DNA of 50,648 nucleotides from positions 1 to 50,648 of the forward strand of contig JBEBIT010000019.1 of NCBI GenBank assembly GCA_040080215.1. The letters run 5' to 3'. Below, piece after piece: positions 16,701 to 24,332 of this stretch. Below the pieces are notes generated by a model. The model worked only from the letters and a program-made list of their open reading frames with translations, did no database searches and was not told the origin of the DNA. Every line of letters starts with the position of its first letter. The stretch's first letter is position 1. Source of the DNA: CAIUGU01 sp040080215 (GTDB lineage: Bacteria > Pseudomonadota > Gammaproteobacteria > Steroidobacterales > Steroidobacteraceae). The translations under genes and the position numbers were made by a program.

Positions 16701-18211
16701 ACCTCGCGCAGCTGATCTTCGACCTGAAGCAGGTCAATCCGCAGGCATTGGTCTCGGTGAAGCTTGTCGCGGAACCCGGCGTCGGTACCGTCGCTGCAGG
16801 CGTCGCGAAGGCGTACGCGGATCTCATCACGATCTCCGGGCACGACGGCGGCACGGGCGCGAGCCCGATCAGCTCCATCAAGTACGCCGGCACGCCATGG
16901 GAACTCGGCCTTGCAGAAACACACCAGACGCTGCGGCTCAACGACATGCGGCATCGCGTGCGGCTGCAGACGGACGGCGGCCTGAAGACCGGCCTCGACG
17001 TCATCAAGGCCGCGCTCATCGGCGCCGAGAGCTTCGGCTTCGGCACTGCGCCCATGGTCGCGCTCGGTTGCAAGTACCTGCGCATCTGTCACCTCAACAA
17101 CTGCGCTACCGGCGTCGCTACACAGCACAAGCTGCTCAGGCAGAAGTTCTTCATCGGGCTGCCGGAGATGGTGATCAACTATTTCCGCTTCGTCGCCGAG
17201 GAATGCCGCGAGATCATGGCGCAGCTTGGGGTCCGCACGATGGCCGAGCTCATCGGCCAGACGCAGCTGCTCGATATCCGCGAAGGTGAGACTCCCAGGC
17301 AGCGTCGTCTCGACCTGAGTCCGATCCTGTCCGACTCCGGCCTCGGCAACTCCAAGCCGCAGTTCTGCATCGACGCGCGCAACGCGCCGTTCGACAAGGG
17401 CCTGCTGGCCGAGCAGATGGTCGCTGATGCCCTGCCTGCGATCACCACCGGCAGCGGCGGCACGTTCGAGTACGAGGTCAGCAACTACAATCGCTCCATC
17501 GGCGCACGGCTGTCGGGCGAGATCGCCCGCCAGCATGGCAATTACGGCATGAAGAACTCGCCGATCACCGTGAAGCTCCGCGGTGCGGTAGGGCAGAGCT
17601 TCGGCGTCTGGAACGCAGGCGGCCTGCACATGTACCTCGAAGGCGATGCGAACGACTACGTCGGCAAGGGCATGGCGTCGGGCAAGCTCGTATTGCGCCC
17701 CGACCGTAACGCAAAGTTCGTCGCTCGCGAGTCCATCATCATGGGCAACACGTGCCTGTACGGTGCGACAGGAGGGCAGCTGTTCGCTGCCGGCCAGGCC
17801 GGCGAGCGTTTCGCGGTCCGCAACTCCGGTGCCATCGCCGTCATCGAGGGTGCAGGCGATCACTGCTGCGAATACATGACCGGTGGCGTCGTGACGGTGC
17901 TGGGCAAGACCGGCGTGAACTTCGGAGCCGGCTTCACTGGCGGCTTTGCGTACGTGCTCGACCTGGACCGCGATTTCGTCGACCGCTACAACCACGAGCT
18001 GATCGACATCCACCGCATCACGCCCGAAGGCATGGAGTCGCATCTGCAGCACCTGCGCAGCCTGATCGAGCAGCATGTCGTGGAGACCGGGAGCGTCTGG
18101 GGTGAACACATCCTCAACGACTTCCGTTCGTACGTCGGCAAGTTCTGGGTCGTGAAGCCGAAGGCGGCCGAGATCGATTCGCTGATCGAAAACCTGCGGC
18201 GCGCGGCGTAA
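13709..18211 (+). CDS. gltB: glutamate synthase (NADPH) large subunit
   Basis: A 1500-residue iron-sulfur flavoprotein that makes glutamate from 2-oxoglutarate and glutamine-derived ammonia. A short propeptide precedes Cys31 of EKDSCGFGLIAN, the N-terminal nucleophile of the class II glutamine amidotransferase domain. A central domain, the FMN-binding (beta/alpha)8 synthase domain (SSGEGGEDPSRYGNEKNSKIKQ, GHDGGTGASP) and the 3Fe-4S cysteines (CKYLRICHLNNCATG) follow. The C-terminal GXGXG beta-helix domain is recognisable (GVWNAGGLHMYLEGDANDYVGKGM). ATG 13709 has AAGGGA six bases upstream. It forms an operon with gltD, 39 bases on. Confidence 0.97.
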   Translation: MTGARTESSCESGLDRPDVGLYRAAYEKDSCGFGLIANIDDHASHWLVQTAVQALTRLTHRGAVATDGKTGDGCGLMLKKPEAFLKAAAKEAGITLSPVFTAGNVFLNQDPVKADRARKVLEEELVREGLELAGWRVLPVDTSVCGEEALKTLPRFEQVYVNDPEDTDDAAFNRKLFMARRRAEKVLQDDPSFYVPSLSAVTLVYKGMVMPQHLVEFYGDLADERMVASVAIFHQRFSTNTMPQWRLAHPFRFLAHNGEINTVEGNRSWAYARGPIMKSPLLPALSEVLPLVSMHGSDSQSLDNMLEVLLMGGLDVMHAMRLLIPPAWQSVDAIDPDLRAFYEFHVTHMEPWDGPAGVVLTDGRYAACTLDRNGLRPARWVVTDDRHLTIASETGVWDYKPEQVLKKGKLGPGEMLALDLTSGEILDTRRIDDLLKSRYPYKQWLKQGVRYLEQDLIDPALAAEPMDRETLATYQKMFNITAEERDEIIRALAEDESEAVGSMGDDTPMPVLSHKIRSLYDYFRQQFAQVTNPPIDPLREAIVMSLQTQIGPEGNVFAPKPQHARQVVLNSPVLSQRKLRQLVAMEDEGVTHEFIDLQYAEKRSLKDAIVDVCDKAEAAVRAGKLVLLLSDRYLKKDMIPVHALLATGAVHHRLVEKGLRCKCNIIVETGTARDPHHFACLIGNGATAVYPYMAYQTLFDMLRKSAPAMDHETRFELGRSYRRGIRKGLFKIMSKMGISTVASYRSGQLFEIVGLSDEVVDLCFRGTVSRIQGANFDDLESDQKMLAIRARNPKSAVDQGGLHKFVHGGEYHMYNPDVIATLQAAVSSGDYGIYKEYAAFVNERPASTIRDLFALKTDRVPVPVSEVESVESIMVRFDSAGMSLGALSPEAHEALAIAMNRLGARSNSGEGGEDPSRYGNEKNSKIKQVASGRFGVTPEYLVSAEVLQIKVSQGAKPGEGGQLPGHKVNEMIAKLRFARPGVGLISPPPHHDIYSIEDLAQLIFDLKQVNPQALVSVKLVAEPGVGTVAAGVAKAYADLITISGHDGGTGASPISSIKYAGTPWELGLAETHQTLRLNDMRHRVRLQTDGGLKTGLDVIKAALIGAESFGFGTAPMVALGCKYLRICHLNNCATGVATQHKLLRQKFFIGLPEMVINYFRFVAEECREIMAQLGVRTMAELIGQTQLLDIREGETPRQRRLDLSPILSDSGLGNSKPQFCIDARNAPFDKGLLAEQMVADALPAITTGSGGTFEYEVSNYNRSIGARLSGEIARQHGNYGMKNSPITVKLRGAVGQSFGVWNAGGLHMYLEGDANDYVGKGMASGKLVLRPDRNAKFVARESIIMGNTCLYGATGGQLFAAGQAGERFAVRNSGAIAVIEGAGDHCCEYMTGGVVTVLGKTGVNFGAGFTGGFAYVLDLDRDFVDRYNHELIDIHRITPEGMESHLQHLRSLIEQHVVETGSVWGEHILNDFRSYVGKFWVVKPKAAEIDSLIENLRRAA

Positions 18212-18250
18212 CCGCGCCCAGCCACCCGCTCAACGCTGACTGTTCAACGC

Positions 18251-19657
18251 ATGGCCGACAAGACGCTTCAGTTCCTCGAGATTCCCCGGCGCGATCCGGA
18301 GAAGCTGCCGCTTGATGTGCGGACGACGGGTTTTTCCGAGATCTACGAGCAGTTCGATCCGGACGGCGCTTCGCAGCAGGCGGGACGATGCCTGTCCTGC
18401 GGCAATCCGTTCTGCGAATGGAAATGTCCGGTCCACAACTACATCCCGAACTGGCTCAAGCTGATCCAGGACGGCAAGCTGTTCGAGGCGGCGGAGCTGT
18501 CGCACCGGACCAACTCGTTGCCCGAAGTGTGTGGCCGCATCTGTCCGCAGGATCGCCTGTGCGAAGGTGCGTGCACGCTCAACGACGGCCATGGCGCGGT
18601 GACGATCGGCTCCATAGAGAAGTACATCACCGATGAGGCGCTGAAGCAGGGCTGGCGTCCGGACATGTCCGGCGTCGTCGCAACCGGCAAGCGCGTGGCG
18701 ATCGTCGGCGCGGGCCCTGCCGGGCTCGGCTGCGCGGATATCCTTGTGCGCAACGGCGTCGAGCCGGTGGTGTTCGATCGCTACACGAAGATCGGCGGAC
18801 TGCTGACGTTCGGCATCCCGCCGTTCAAGCTCGACAAGGACATCGTCGAAACGCGCCGCGAAATCATGGAAGGCATGGGCGTGAAGTTCGAGCTGGGCAA
18901 GGAGATCGGCCGGGATATCCCGTTCGAGAAACTGCTCAGTGACTTCGACGCCGTGTTTCTCGGGACCGGAACCTACACCTATGTGAAGGGCGGTTTCCCC
19001 GGCGAGGACTTGCCTGGCGTGCACGAGGCGTTGCCGTACCTGATCTCCAACATCAATCGGCATCTCGAAATCGGCACCGGCGAGTTCGTCGACATGAAGG
19101 GCAAGCGCGTCGTCGTGCTGGGCGGCGGCGATACGGGCATGGACTGCAACCGCACCGCGATCCGCCAGGGTGCCGAAAGCGTCACGTGTACCTATCGTCG
19201 CGACGAAGCGAACATGCCGGGCTCGCGTCGCGATTTCAAGAACAGCAAGGAGGAGGGAGTCGAGTTCCTCTTCAACCGCCAACCCGTTGAAATCGTCGGT
19301 TCGACCCACGTGGAAGGCGTGAAGGTCGTGCAGACCCGTCTCGGCCCGCCCGGACCGCGGGGCCGCCGCATGCCGGAGACGATTCCGGGATCAGAAGAGA
19401 TCATTCCGGCGGACGCAGTGATCATCGCGTTCGGCTTCCTGCCGAGTCCCGAGAAGTGGTTCGAAGACTCACGGATCGCGCTGCATCCGAACGGCCGCGT
19501 CCGCGTGTCAGCGAATCCGAAGACGCCGTTCCAGACGACCAACCCCAAGGTCTTTGCCGGTGGAGACAACGTCCGCGGATCAGACCTCGTCGTCACAGCC
19601 GTGTTCGAAGGCCGCGAGGCAGCCAAGGGAATCCTTGGCTATCTCGGCGTCAGCTGA
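18251..19657 (+). CDS. gltD: glutamate synthase (NADPH) small subunit
   Basis: A 468-residue FAD-dependent subunit that passes electrons from NADPH to GltB. Two cysteine clusters for 4Fe-4S centres lie at the N-terminus (CLSCGNPFCEWKCPVHNYIPNW and VCGRICPQDRLCEGACTL). AIVGAGPAGLG binds FAD and VVVLGGGDTGMDC binds NADPH. ATG 18251 follows no strong ribosome site, so translation may depend on gltB. The stop is only eight bases from the end of the convergent propeller gene. Confidence 0.96.
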   Translation: MADKTLQFLEIPRRDPEKLPLDVRTTGFSEIYEQFDPDGASQQAGRCLSCGNPFCEWKCPVHNYIPNWLKLIQDGKLFEAAELSHRTNSLPEVCGRICPQDRLCEGACTLNDGHGAVTIGSIEKYITDEALKQGWRPDMSGVVATGKRVAIVGAGPAGLGCADILVRNGVEPVVFDRYTKIGGLLTFGIPPFKLDKDIVETRREIMEGMGVKFELGKEIGRDIPFEKLLSDFDAVFLGTGTYTYVKGGFPGEDLPGVHEALPYLISNINRHLEIGTGEFVDMKGKRVVVLGGGDTGMDCNRTAIRQGAESVTCTYRRDEANMPGSRRDFKNSKEEGVEFLFNRQPVEIVGSTHVEGVKVVQTRLGPPGPRGRRMPETIPGSEEIIPADAVIIAFGFLPSPEKWFEDSRIALHPNGRVRVSANPKTPFQTTNPKVFAGGDNVRGSDLVVTAVFEGREAAKGILGYLGVS

Positions 19658-19665
19658 ACGCAGGC

Positions 19666-21654
19666 TCAGTGGTGGTGGTCATCGTCGTCATCTCCCGATG
19701 ACAACGACACGACGACGGCGGACTGGCGATAACGCAGTGTGTAATCCAGGTTCGCGATCCGCGTGACGATGTCGCCGTAGGGGTTCGGGTTTGCGGCAGT
19801 CGACACGAAGTTCCCCGGATTCGCGATGTAGGCATTGCGGACCTGCACGTTGCACGCAGCCAGCTTGGTCAGGGCCTTCGAGTACTTGAGCGTGTCGAAG
19901 TAAGCCTTACTGGCAGTGAGGCAGCTCGTCAGTGACGTCTTGACCGTCGACTGGATCTGCGCAGCCTGCACCGTGGCCAGCAGGTTGATGAACTTTCCGC
20001 CGGTGAAGCTGTGCAGCTTGTTGGCGCTGGTCACGCCGGCCAGTGCGGCTGACGTGTCGTCCAGCACGAGGCCGAACGTCCAGTCCGAGCCGCCGCGCGT
20101 TCCAGCGAGGAGCGGATTCTCGCAGCCCACTGTCGCATCGAGTTGCCCGTTGGACTCGATGATCGAGCCTTCACCCACCGTTGGCGCCCAGGTCACGATT
20201 TCCGCGCTGAAGAATTGTGTCCCCGAGGCAGTGCAAACGGGCTTGTTGCCGAGCAGATTTTCCGAGTACACCTTGCTCGCCACTTCCGCGCCCTGCGGCA
20301 GGATGAAGTTTGACTCCGAGCTGACCACCGCAAAGCCCTTGCCCGTGGGACCCGAGCCGCCGTGGAGATAGGCAGGGATCACGCTGGTTCCGAAGCCCGG
20401 GCACACGCTCGCGATCGGCAGGGGTACATCGATCCAGGTTCCGGTCGATGCGTTATACCGCGGATCCGTGTTGACGATGCAGGGCTCCTGCAGCAGGAAT
20501 CCGGCGGTGGAGTTCGGGGGGATGTTCAACGCGCGCGTCTTCAGGATGCCACCCAGCAAGTCGCAGCCTTCAGCAGACTGATAGCAATTCGCACTGGCGG
20601 TGCTTGCATTTGTGGTTGCGAGGGCTTGTGGCCGGTTGACGCCTGCAGTCACGACTGCAGTGAGGACACCCAGATCGTTGAATTGCAGGATCCTGCCATT
20701 CGAGTTATCGGCTACGACCGCGATCGCGGAGGTGCCAAGCCGGGCAGCGCGAATTTTGAACTTGTTCTGCTTGCCGTTGCCCAGACCTGTCGCGAAGTCG
20801 GGAAGCTGGGCAGTGGAAGAGAAGCGCAGGATCTTGTTGTATGTGGTGATGAGCAGCGTTCCATCAAGGGGCCAGAGGTCCATGCCGCCCGGCCGGGTAT
20901 CTTCAGGCAGCCGAATGGCAGGGATCAGCACGACAGGATCGATTTCGCCGGACCCTGCCAGAACAGACTGCAGGCCGGCCGCCGAGTACGACAGCACGCG
21001 GGCCGGCTCGCTCGTCAGGAGCAGCAGGTTGCCGGTGGGGGCGAGGCCGGTTCCGCCTTTGACGCTCAAGGTTTCGATCAACTGGGTTTCCTTGCCGAAG
21101 TCGTTGTCCACCAATCGCGGCAGGCCGAAACTGCCGGGCAGGGGGCCGAACGAGTTGCGCGGAAACACCCAGAGTTCGGCCTTGATCTTCTCGCCCGACG
21201 TGGAGCTGGCGACGTAAAGGTTGCCGCTGCTGTCCAGCGACATGCCGTCCGGGCGAATCGGACCGGCGCCTTCCACCGGGTTCGCAACGGCTGAGCCCGG
21301 CTTCCAGATGACTTGTGAATTGCCGATGCCGTTTGCGTACAGCAGTACTTGGCCGCGGGAGGTATCCGCTGCGATCAGGTCAATTGCACCGGTATCGGGG
21401 TTTGGCCGGAAGACCAGCGAGCGGATGCCGGTGTGTGCGCTGGCGTCGGTGTTGAGGACAGTAGTCGTTCCCGCGCTGCCGGCGAAGGCCACTGAATAGA
21501 TATCGCTGCCAGCGCCGTTCGCCGCGACGATCTTTGCGGCCAGCTGTGCGTGCGCCGCCGTGCTCGCGAGCAAGAGCAAGGACAAAGTCGATCCTGCAAA
21601 CCACGAAAGCCGTGCAAGTCGGCGAGATATCGAATGGGGAGCGGGAGTACGCAT
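19666..21654 (-). CDS. secreted NHL/beta-propeller-like protein with Asp5-His3 C-terminus
   Basis: A 662-residue exported protein starting at ATG 21654 (AAAGG eight bases upstream). A signal peptide of about 35 residues ends in TAAHAQ. The body has repeated strand-rich segments such as RPDGMSLDSSGNLYVASS and RPGGMDLWPLDGTLLITTYNKILRF, typical of NHL/SMP-30-type propellers, followed by a cysteine-containing region and a helical C-terminal part. The protein ends SSGDDDDDHHH, a natural acidic-histidine tail that could bind metal. No family name or substrate is recognised. The 250 bases upstream to the TIR gene contain a TACATATGTA palindrome (21791-21800) but no clear promoter. Confidence 0.75.
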   Translation of the reverse strand: MRTPAPHSISRRLARLSWFAGSTLSLLLLASTAAHAQLAAKIVAANGAGSDIYSVAFAGSAGTTTVLNTDASAHTGIRSLVFRPNPDTGAIDLIAADTSRGQVLLYANGIGNSQVIWKPGSAVANPVEGAGPIRPDGMSLDSSGNLYVASSTSGEKIKAELWVFPRNSFGPLPGSFGLPRLVDNDFGKETQLIETLSVKGGTGLAPTGNLLLLTSEPARVLSYSAAGLQSVLAGSGEIDPVVLIPAIRLPEDTRPGGMDLWPLDGTLLITTYNKILRFSSTAQLPDFATGLGNGKQNKFKIRAARLGTSAIAVVADNSNGRILQFNDLGVLTAVVTAGVNRPQALATTNASTASANCYQSAEGCDLLGGILKTRALNIPPNSTAGFLLQEPCIVNTDPRYNASTGTWIDVPLPIASVCPGFGTSVIPAYLHGGSGPTGKGFAVVSSESNFILPQGAEVASKVYSENLLGNKPVCTASGTQFFSAEIVTWAPTVGEGSIIESNGQLDATVGCENPLLAGTRGGSDWTFGLVLDDTSAALAGVTSANKLHSFTGGKFINLLATVQAAQIQSTVKTSLTSCLTASKAYFDTLKYSKALTKLAACNVQVRNAYIANPGNFVSTAANPNPYGDIVTRIANLDYTLRYRQSAVVVSLSSGDDDDDHHH

Positions 21655-21904
21655 GTGAACCGCCTTTACGATGGTCAACCGATCTTTGAGTTCTTTGAGG
21701 AATCTGTGACCGACAGCAGAGAATCTAATCTCCGGCTGCGGGTATCGGTCTGAGGCTACACCGAAAAGTTGGCGCGAATGCAAGCGACCTTACATATGTA
21801 CGGAAGTGCGGGTTTTTGGCCTCCCTCAAGCGACTTTATGCACGCTAATAGGGCGCTCAAGCCAAGGCCGTGAGCCGTGTTGGTGCGAATTTGCCGAACG
21901 TCTT

Positions 21905-24139
21905 CTAGCGCTGCGCAGATTCCATGGTGGCAACGCGCGCCGAGTATCGATTTGCTTCGATGGGTTTGTTCCACTGCGTGTAGAGGCGGGCAAGGTACTT
22001 CAGTGACCGCAGGCGATAATCCGGCAGCGCGCCCGAGTCGTTCTCGAGTACGGCATTGCTCTTCAACAACAGGACAGCCGCCTCCTGGAAGCGGCCCAGT
22101 CCGGCAAGCGCGGCGCCATTGACGTTCTGGGCGACCGCCGTGCGCCAATGAGTTGCAGATAGTCCCGCCGACAGCATCTCCGTAGCATCCATTGCGAGCT
22201 CGGCTGCTTCCTCGAAGTGCCGCGTTGCCACCCGCAGCATCGCCAGGTGGCTCAGCGTTCCACCGACATCCGGATGCACATCACCGAGCAACCTGCGACG
22301 CATGTCGAGTGCCTGCGTAAGCAGCTCATCGGCTTCCGCATAGCTTGCCTGATCGATGAGCCAGTACCCCATGGTGTTCAGTACCCGCGCAATCTCCGGG
22401 TTGTCGCCGGTGAATACCTGTCGGTAAATGCCGAGCGCTTCGCGCATCGTGGCCACGCCCGCAACAGGATCCCCGCGGTCATATTGGATGAAGGCCAGGT
22501 TGCTGAGTGAGTTCGCAACATCGGGATGGACATTGCCGACGAGTTCGCGCTGCATGACAAGAGCCTGGCGATAGGTCGCCTCGGCACGTGAGTAATCCCG
22601 CTGGTCGTGCAGCACGATGGCAAGGTTGTTGAGCGCCATCGCGATATCGGGATGCTTGTCTCCCAGCAGTTTCCTGGCCATGGAGAGCGACTCACTCAGC
22701 AGCTTTTCCGCCTGCGGATACTTGCCGCTCGCGCGCAACAGGATGCCAAGGTCGTTCAGCATCGCCATCGTATCGGGATGTGGCAGTTCACCGCGCAGCC
22801 CCCGCTGCATGGCTAGCGCTTCCTCAAGGACGGGAATGGCGCCTGCAAGATCGCCTCGTTGGTAAATGACGATCGCCAGATCCTTCAGTGTTCGGGCGAT
22901 CTCGATATGGGTGGCTCCATAACGCTGGTGTTCCAACTCGAGCGCCGAGCGCAGCGAGCGTTCTGCTTCCTCGAGGCGGCCTTGCTTCGCCTGCACGCCG
23001 CCAAGACCGACAAGTCCCTCGATGATGGCGGTATCGGCAATGCCGCCGACGCCCTTGTTCCTGAGCGCGATGGCTTCGCGGTAGCGCTGTTCCGCTTGCG
23101 AATAGTCCGCCTTGAGCGCGAGCAGCTCCCCGATGCGATTCAGGGAGCCGGCCATGAGTCCCGGGTCGGTGGCATCGCCCTTCTGCCTCCGTGTCAGTGC
23201 TCCTTCGAGCAAGGGCCGCGCCTGCTCATAGAGTCCAAGCCTCATGTAGACGGTGCCCACCGTGTCCATCAGCGTCGCCTGGATCGCGGGCTGGTTGGCG
23301 AGTTCCGTGTCGATCCTGCTTGCGCCTTTGTCCAGCATTTCACGCGCGGTGATCGTATTGCCCCGGGCCTCGCCCGGATCCGACACCCGGAAGAGGTCGA
23401 CGAGGAACGCCGCGGTTTGCCGCGCTGTTTCCGACTCGGCCTCGGCGCGAATCCGTTGCCGCTCGGCACTGGCGCGAGCGAACAGCGCTGCCGCCGCCAA
23501 TCCACTCGTGAGCACCATGCCAGCGATGGAACCCGTGGCGATCATTGCCATCTGGCGCTGACGGCGCTGCTGTTCGCGCTGCTTGAGTGCATCGAAGCCG
23601 ACACCGAGCAACCCCGCGATCAGCTTGAGACGGGCATTGGGCTTGCCGTCCTTGCCTTCCCTCGCATCGGCAGCGATGGGTTCGGCCTGTTCATCAGACA
23701 AGTTGCCGGCGGCATCGAGCTTGAAGCGGAGTGCAGCAGGAAAGCATTCACGCAATGAATTGGCAGGATCGTTCGAGGCCCACGGCTCGCCACCCACGAT
23801 CAAGCAGAAGATCCGGTCTGCCCGGCCGAGCCGCTTGAAGGCGAGGACCTCCTCGTTCACCCAGCGCGATTGGGCGGAATGCGGGGAGCAGATGACGATC
23901 TGGCAGGCGGATAGCTCAAGCGCATTCGTCAGCAGCGTCCCGAGGTCGGTCGCACTCGGCAATTCCTCGCGGTCGCGGAAGATCGGAGACAGCTGCTTTG
24001 GAATAGGTCCGCGCTCGGTGACCTGGCCCACCAGATGCTTCGGCGGTCGGTAGGACTCCAGCGACTTGTGCAGCCAGTCCGCCCAGACCGAGTCCCGGTG
24101 GCTGTAGCTGATGAAGGCTTTGTACTTGTAGTCAGGCAC
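21905..24139 (-). CDS. TIR domain - transmembrane - TPR protein
   Basis: A 744-residue protein from GTG 24139, without a clear ribosome site. Residues 1-150 are a bacterial TIR domain: KAFISYSHRD (box 1), IFRDREELPSATDLG, and CSPHSAQSRWVNEEVLAF, where Glu97 of S91-x-W-x3-E matches the catalytic glutamate of NAD-cleaving TIR domains. A helical segment is followed by a membrane span (about 197-221) and a charged helix. From about residue 285 to the end are kinesin-light-chain-type TPR repeats of 42 residues (ALNNLAIVLHDQRDYSRAEATYRQAL). The DPGEARGNTITAREMLDKGA entry segment is like that of proteobacterial kinase-TPR proteins, with TIR in place of the kinase. The TIR would be cytoplasmic; the TPR side depends on insertion. 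Divergent from the SLOG-membrane gene. NADase or signal synthesis is inferred. Confidence 0.85.
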   Translation of the reverse strand: MPDYKYKAFISYSHRDSVWADWLHKSLESYRPPKHLVGQVTERGPIPKQLSPIFRDREELPSATDLGTLLTNALELSACQIVICSPHSAQSRWVNEEVLAFKRLGRADRIFCLIVGGEPWASNDPANSLRECFPAALRFKLDAAGNLSDEQAEPIAADAREGKDGKPNARLKLIAGLLGVGFDALKQREQQRRQRQMAMIATGSIAGMVLTSGLAAAALFARASAERQRIRAEAESETARQTAAFLVDLFRVSDPGEARGNTITAREMLDKGASRIDTELANQPAIQATLMDTVGTVYMRLGLYEQARPLLEGALTRRQKGDATDPGLMAGSLNRIGELLALKADYSQAEQRYREAIALRNKGVGGIADTAIIEGLVGLGGVQAKQGRLEEAERSLRSALELEHQRYGATHIEIARTLKDLAIVIYQRGDLAGAIPVLEEALAMQRGLRGELPHPDTMAMLNDLGILLRASGKYPQAEKLLSESLSMARKLLGDKHPDIAMALNNLAIVLHDQRDYSRAEATYRQALVMQRELVGNVHPDVANSLSNLAFIQYDRGDPVAGVATMREALGIYRQVFTGDNPEIARVLNTMGYWLIDQASYAEADELLTQALDMRRRLLGDVHPDVGGTLSHLAMLRVATRHFEEAAELAMDATEMLSAGLSATHWRTAVAQNVNGAALAGLGRFQEAAVLLLKSNAVLENDSGALPDYRLRSLKYLARLYTQWNKPIEANRYSARVATMESAQR

Positions 24140-24332
24140 AGGTCGGCGTTTCGAATGGAGTCGCGGTCAGAAATTGTCGCGGGGCGAAGTCCCGTCGGCT
24201 GGGCAACGATCCTGGGCCGGGGACATTGCACGCCGATGACTGTAGCAGAGTGCAAGAAACACGCCCAACGGCAGCCGGATTCTTGTTCTCAAGGCAGTTG
24301 CACCGGCACAATGCGGGCGTCCTTCCCTCGCA
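24140..24332. promoter_or_regulatory. shared divergent promoter region of the TIR and SLOG genes
   Basis: This 193-base gap separates the two divergent starts. It contains three copies of the hexamer TTGCAC: 24226-24231 (+), 24250-24255 (-, as GTGCAA) and 24298-24303 (+). The first two form an inverted repeat. Weak promoter candidates are TTGTTC-N18-CACAAT (24283-24312, rightward) and TTGGGC-N18-TACAGT (leftward). Neither start codon has a convincing Shine-Dalgarno sequence. Confidence 0.35.
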
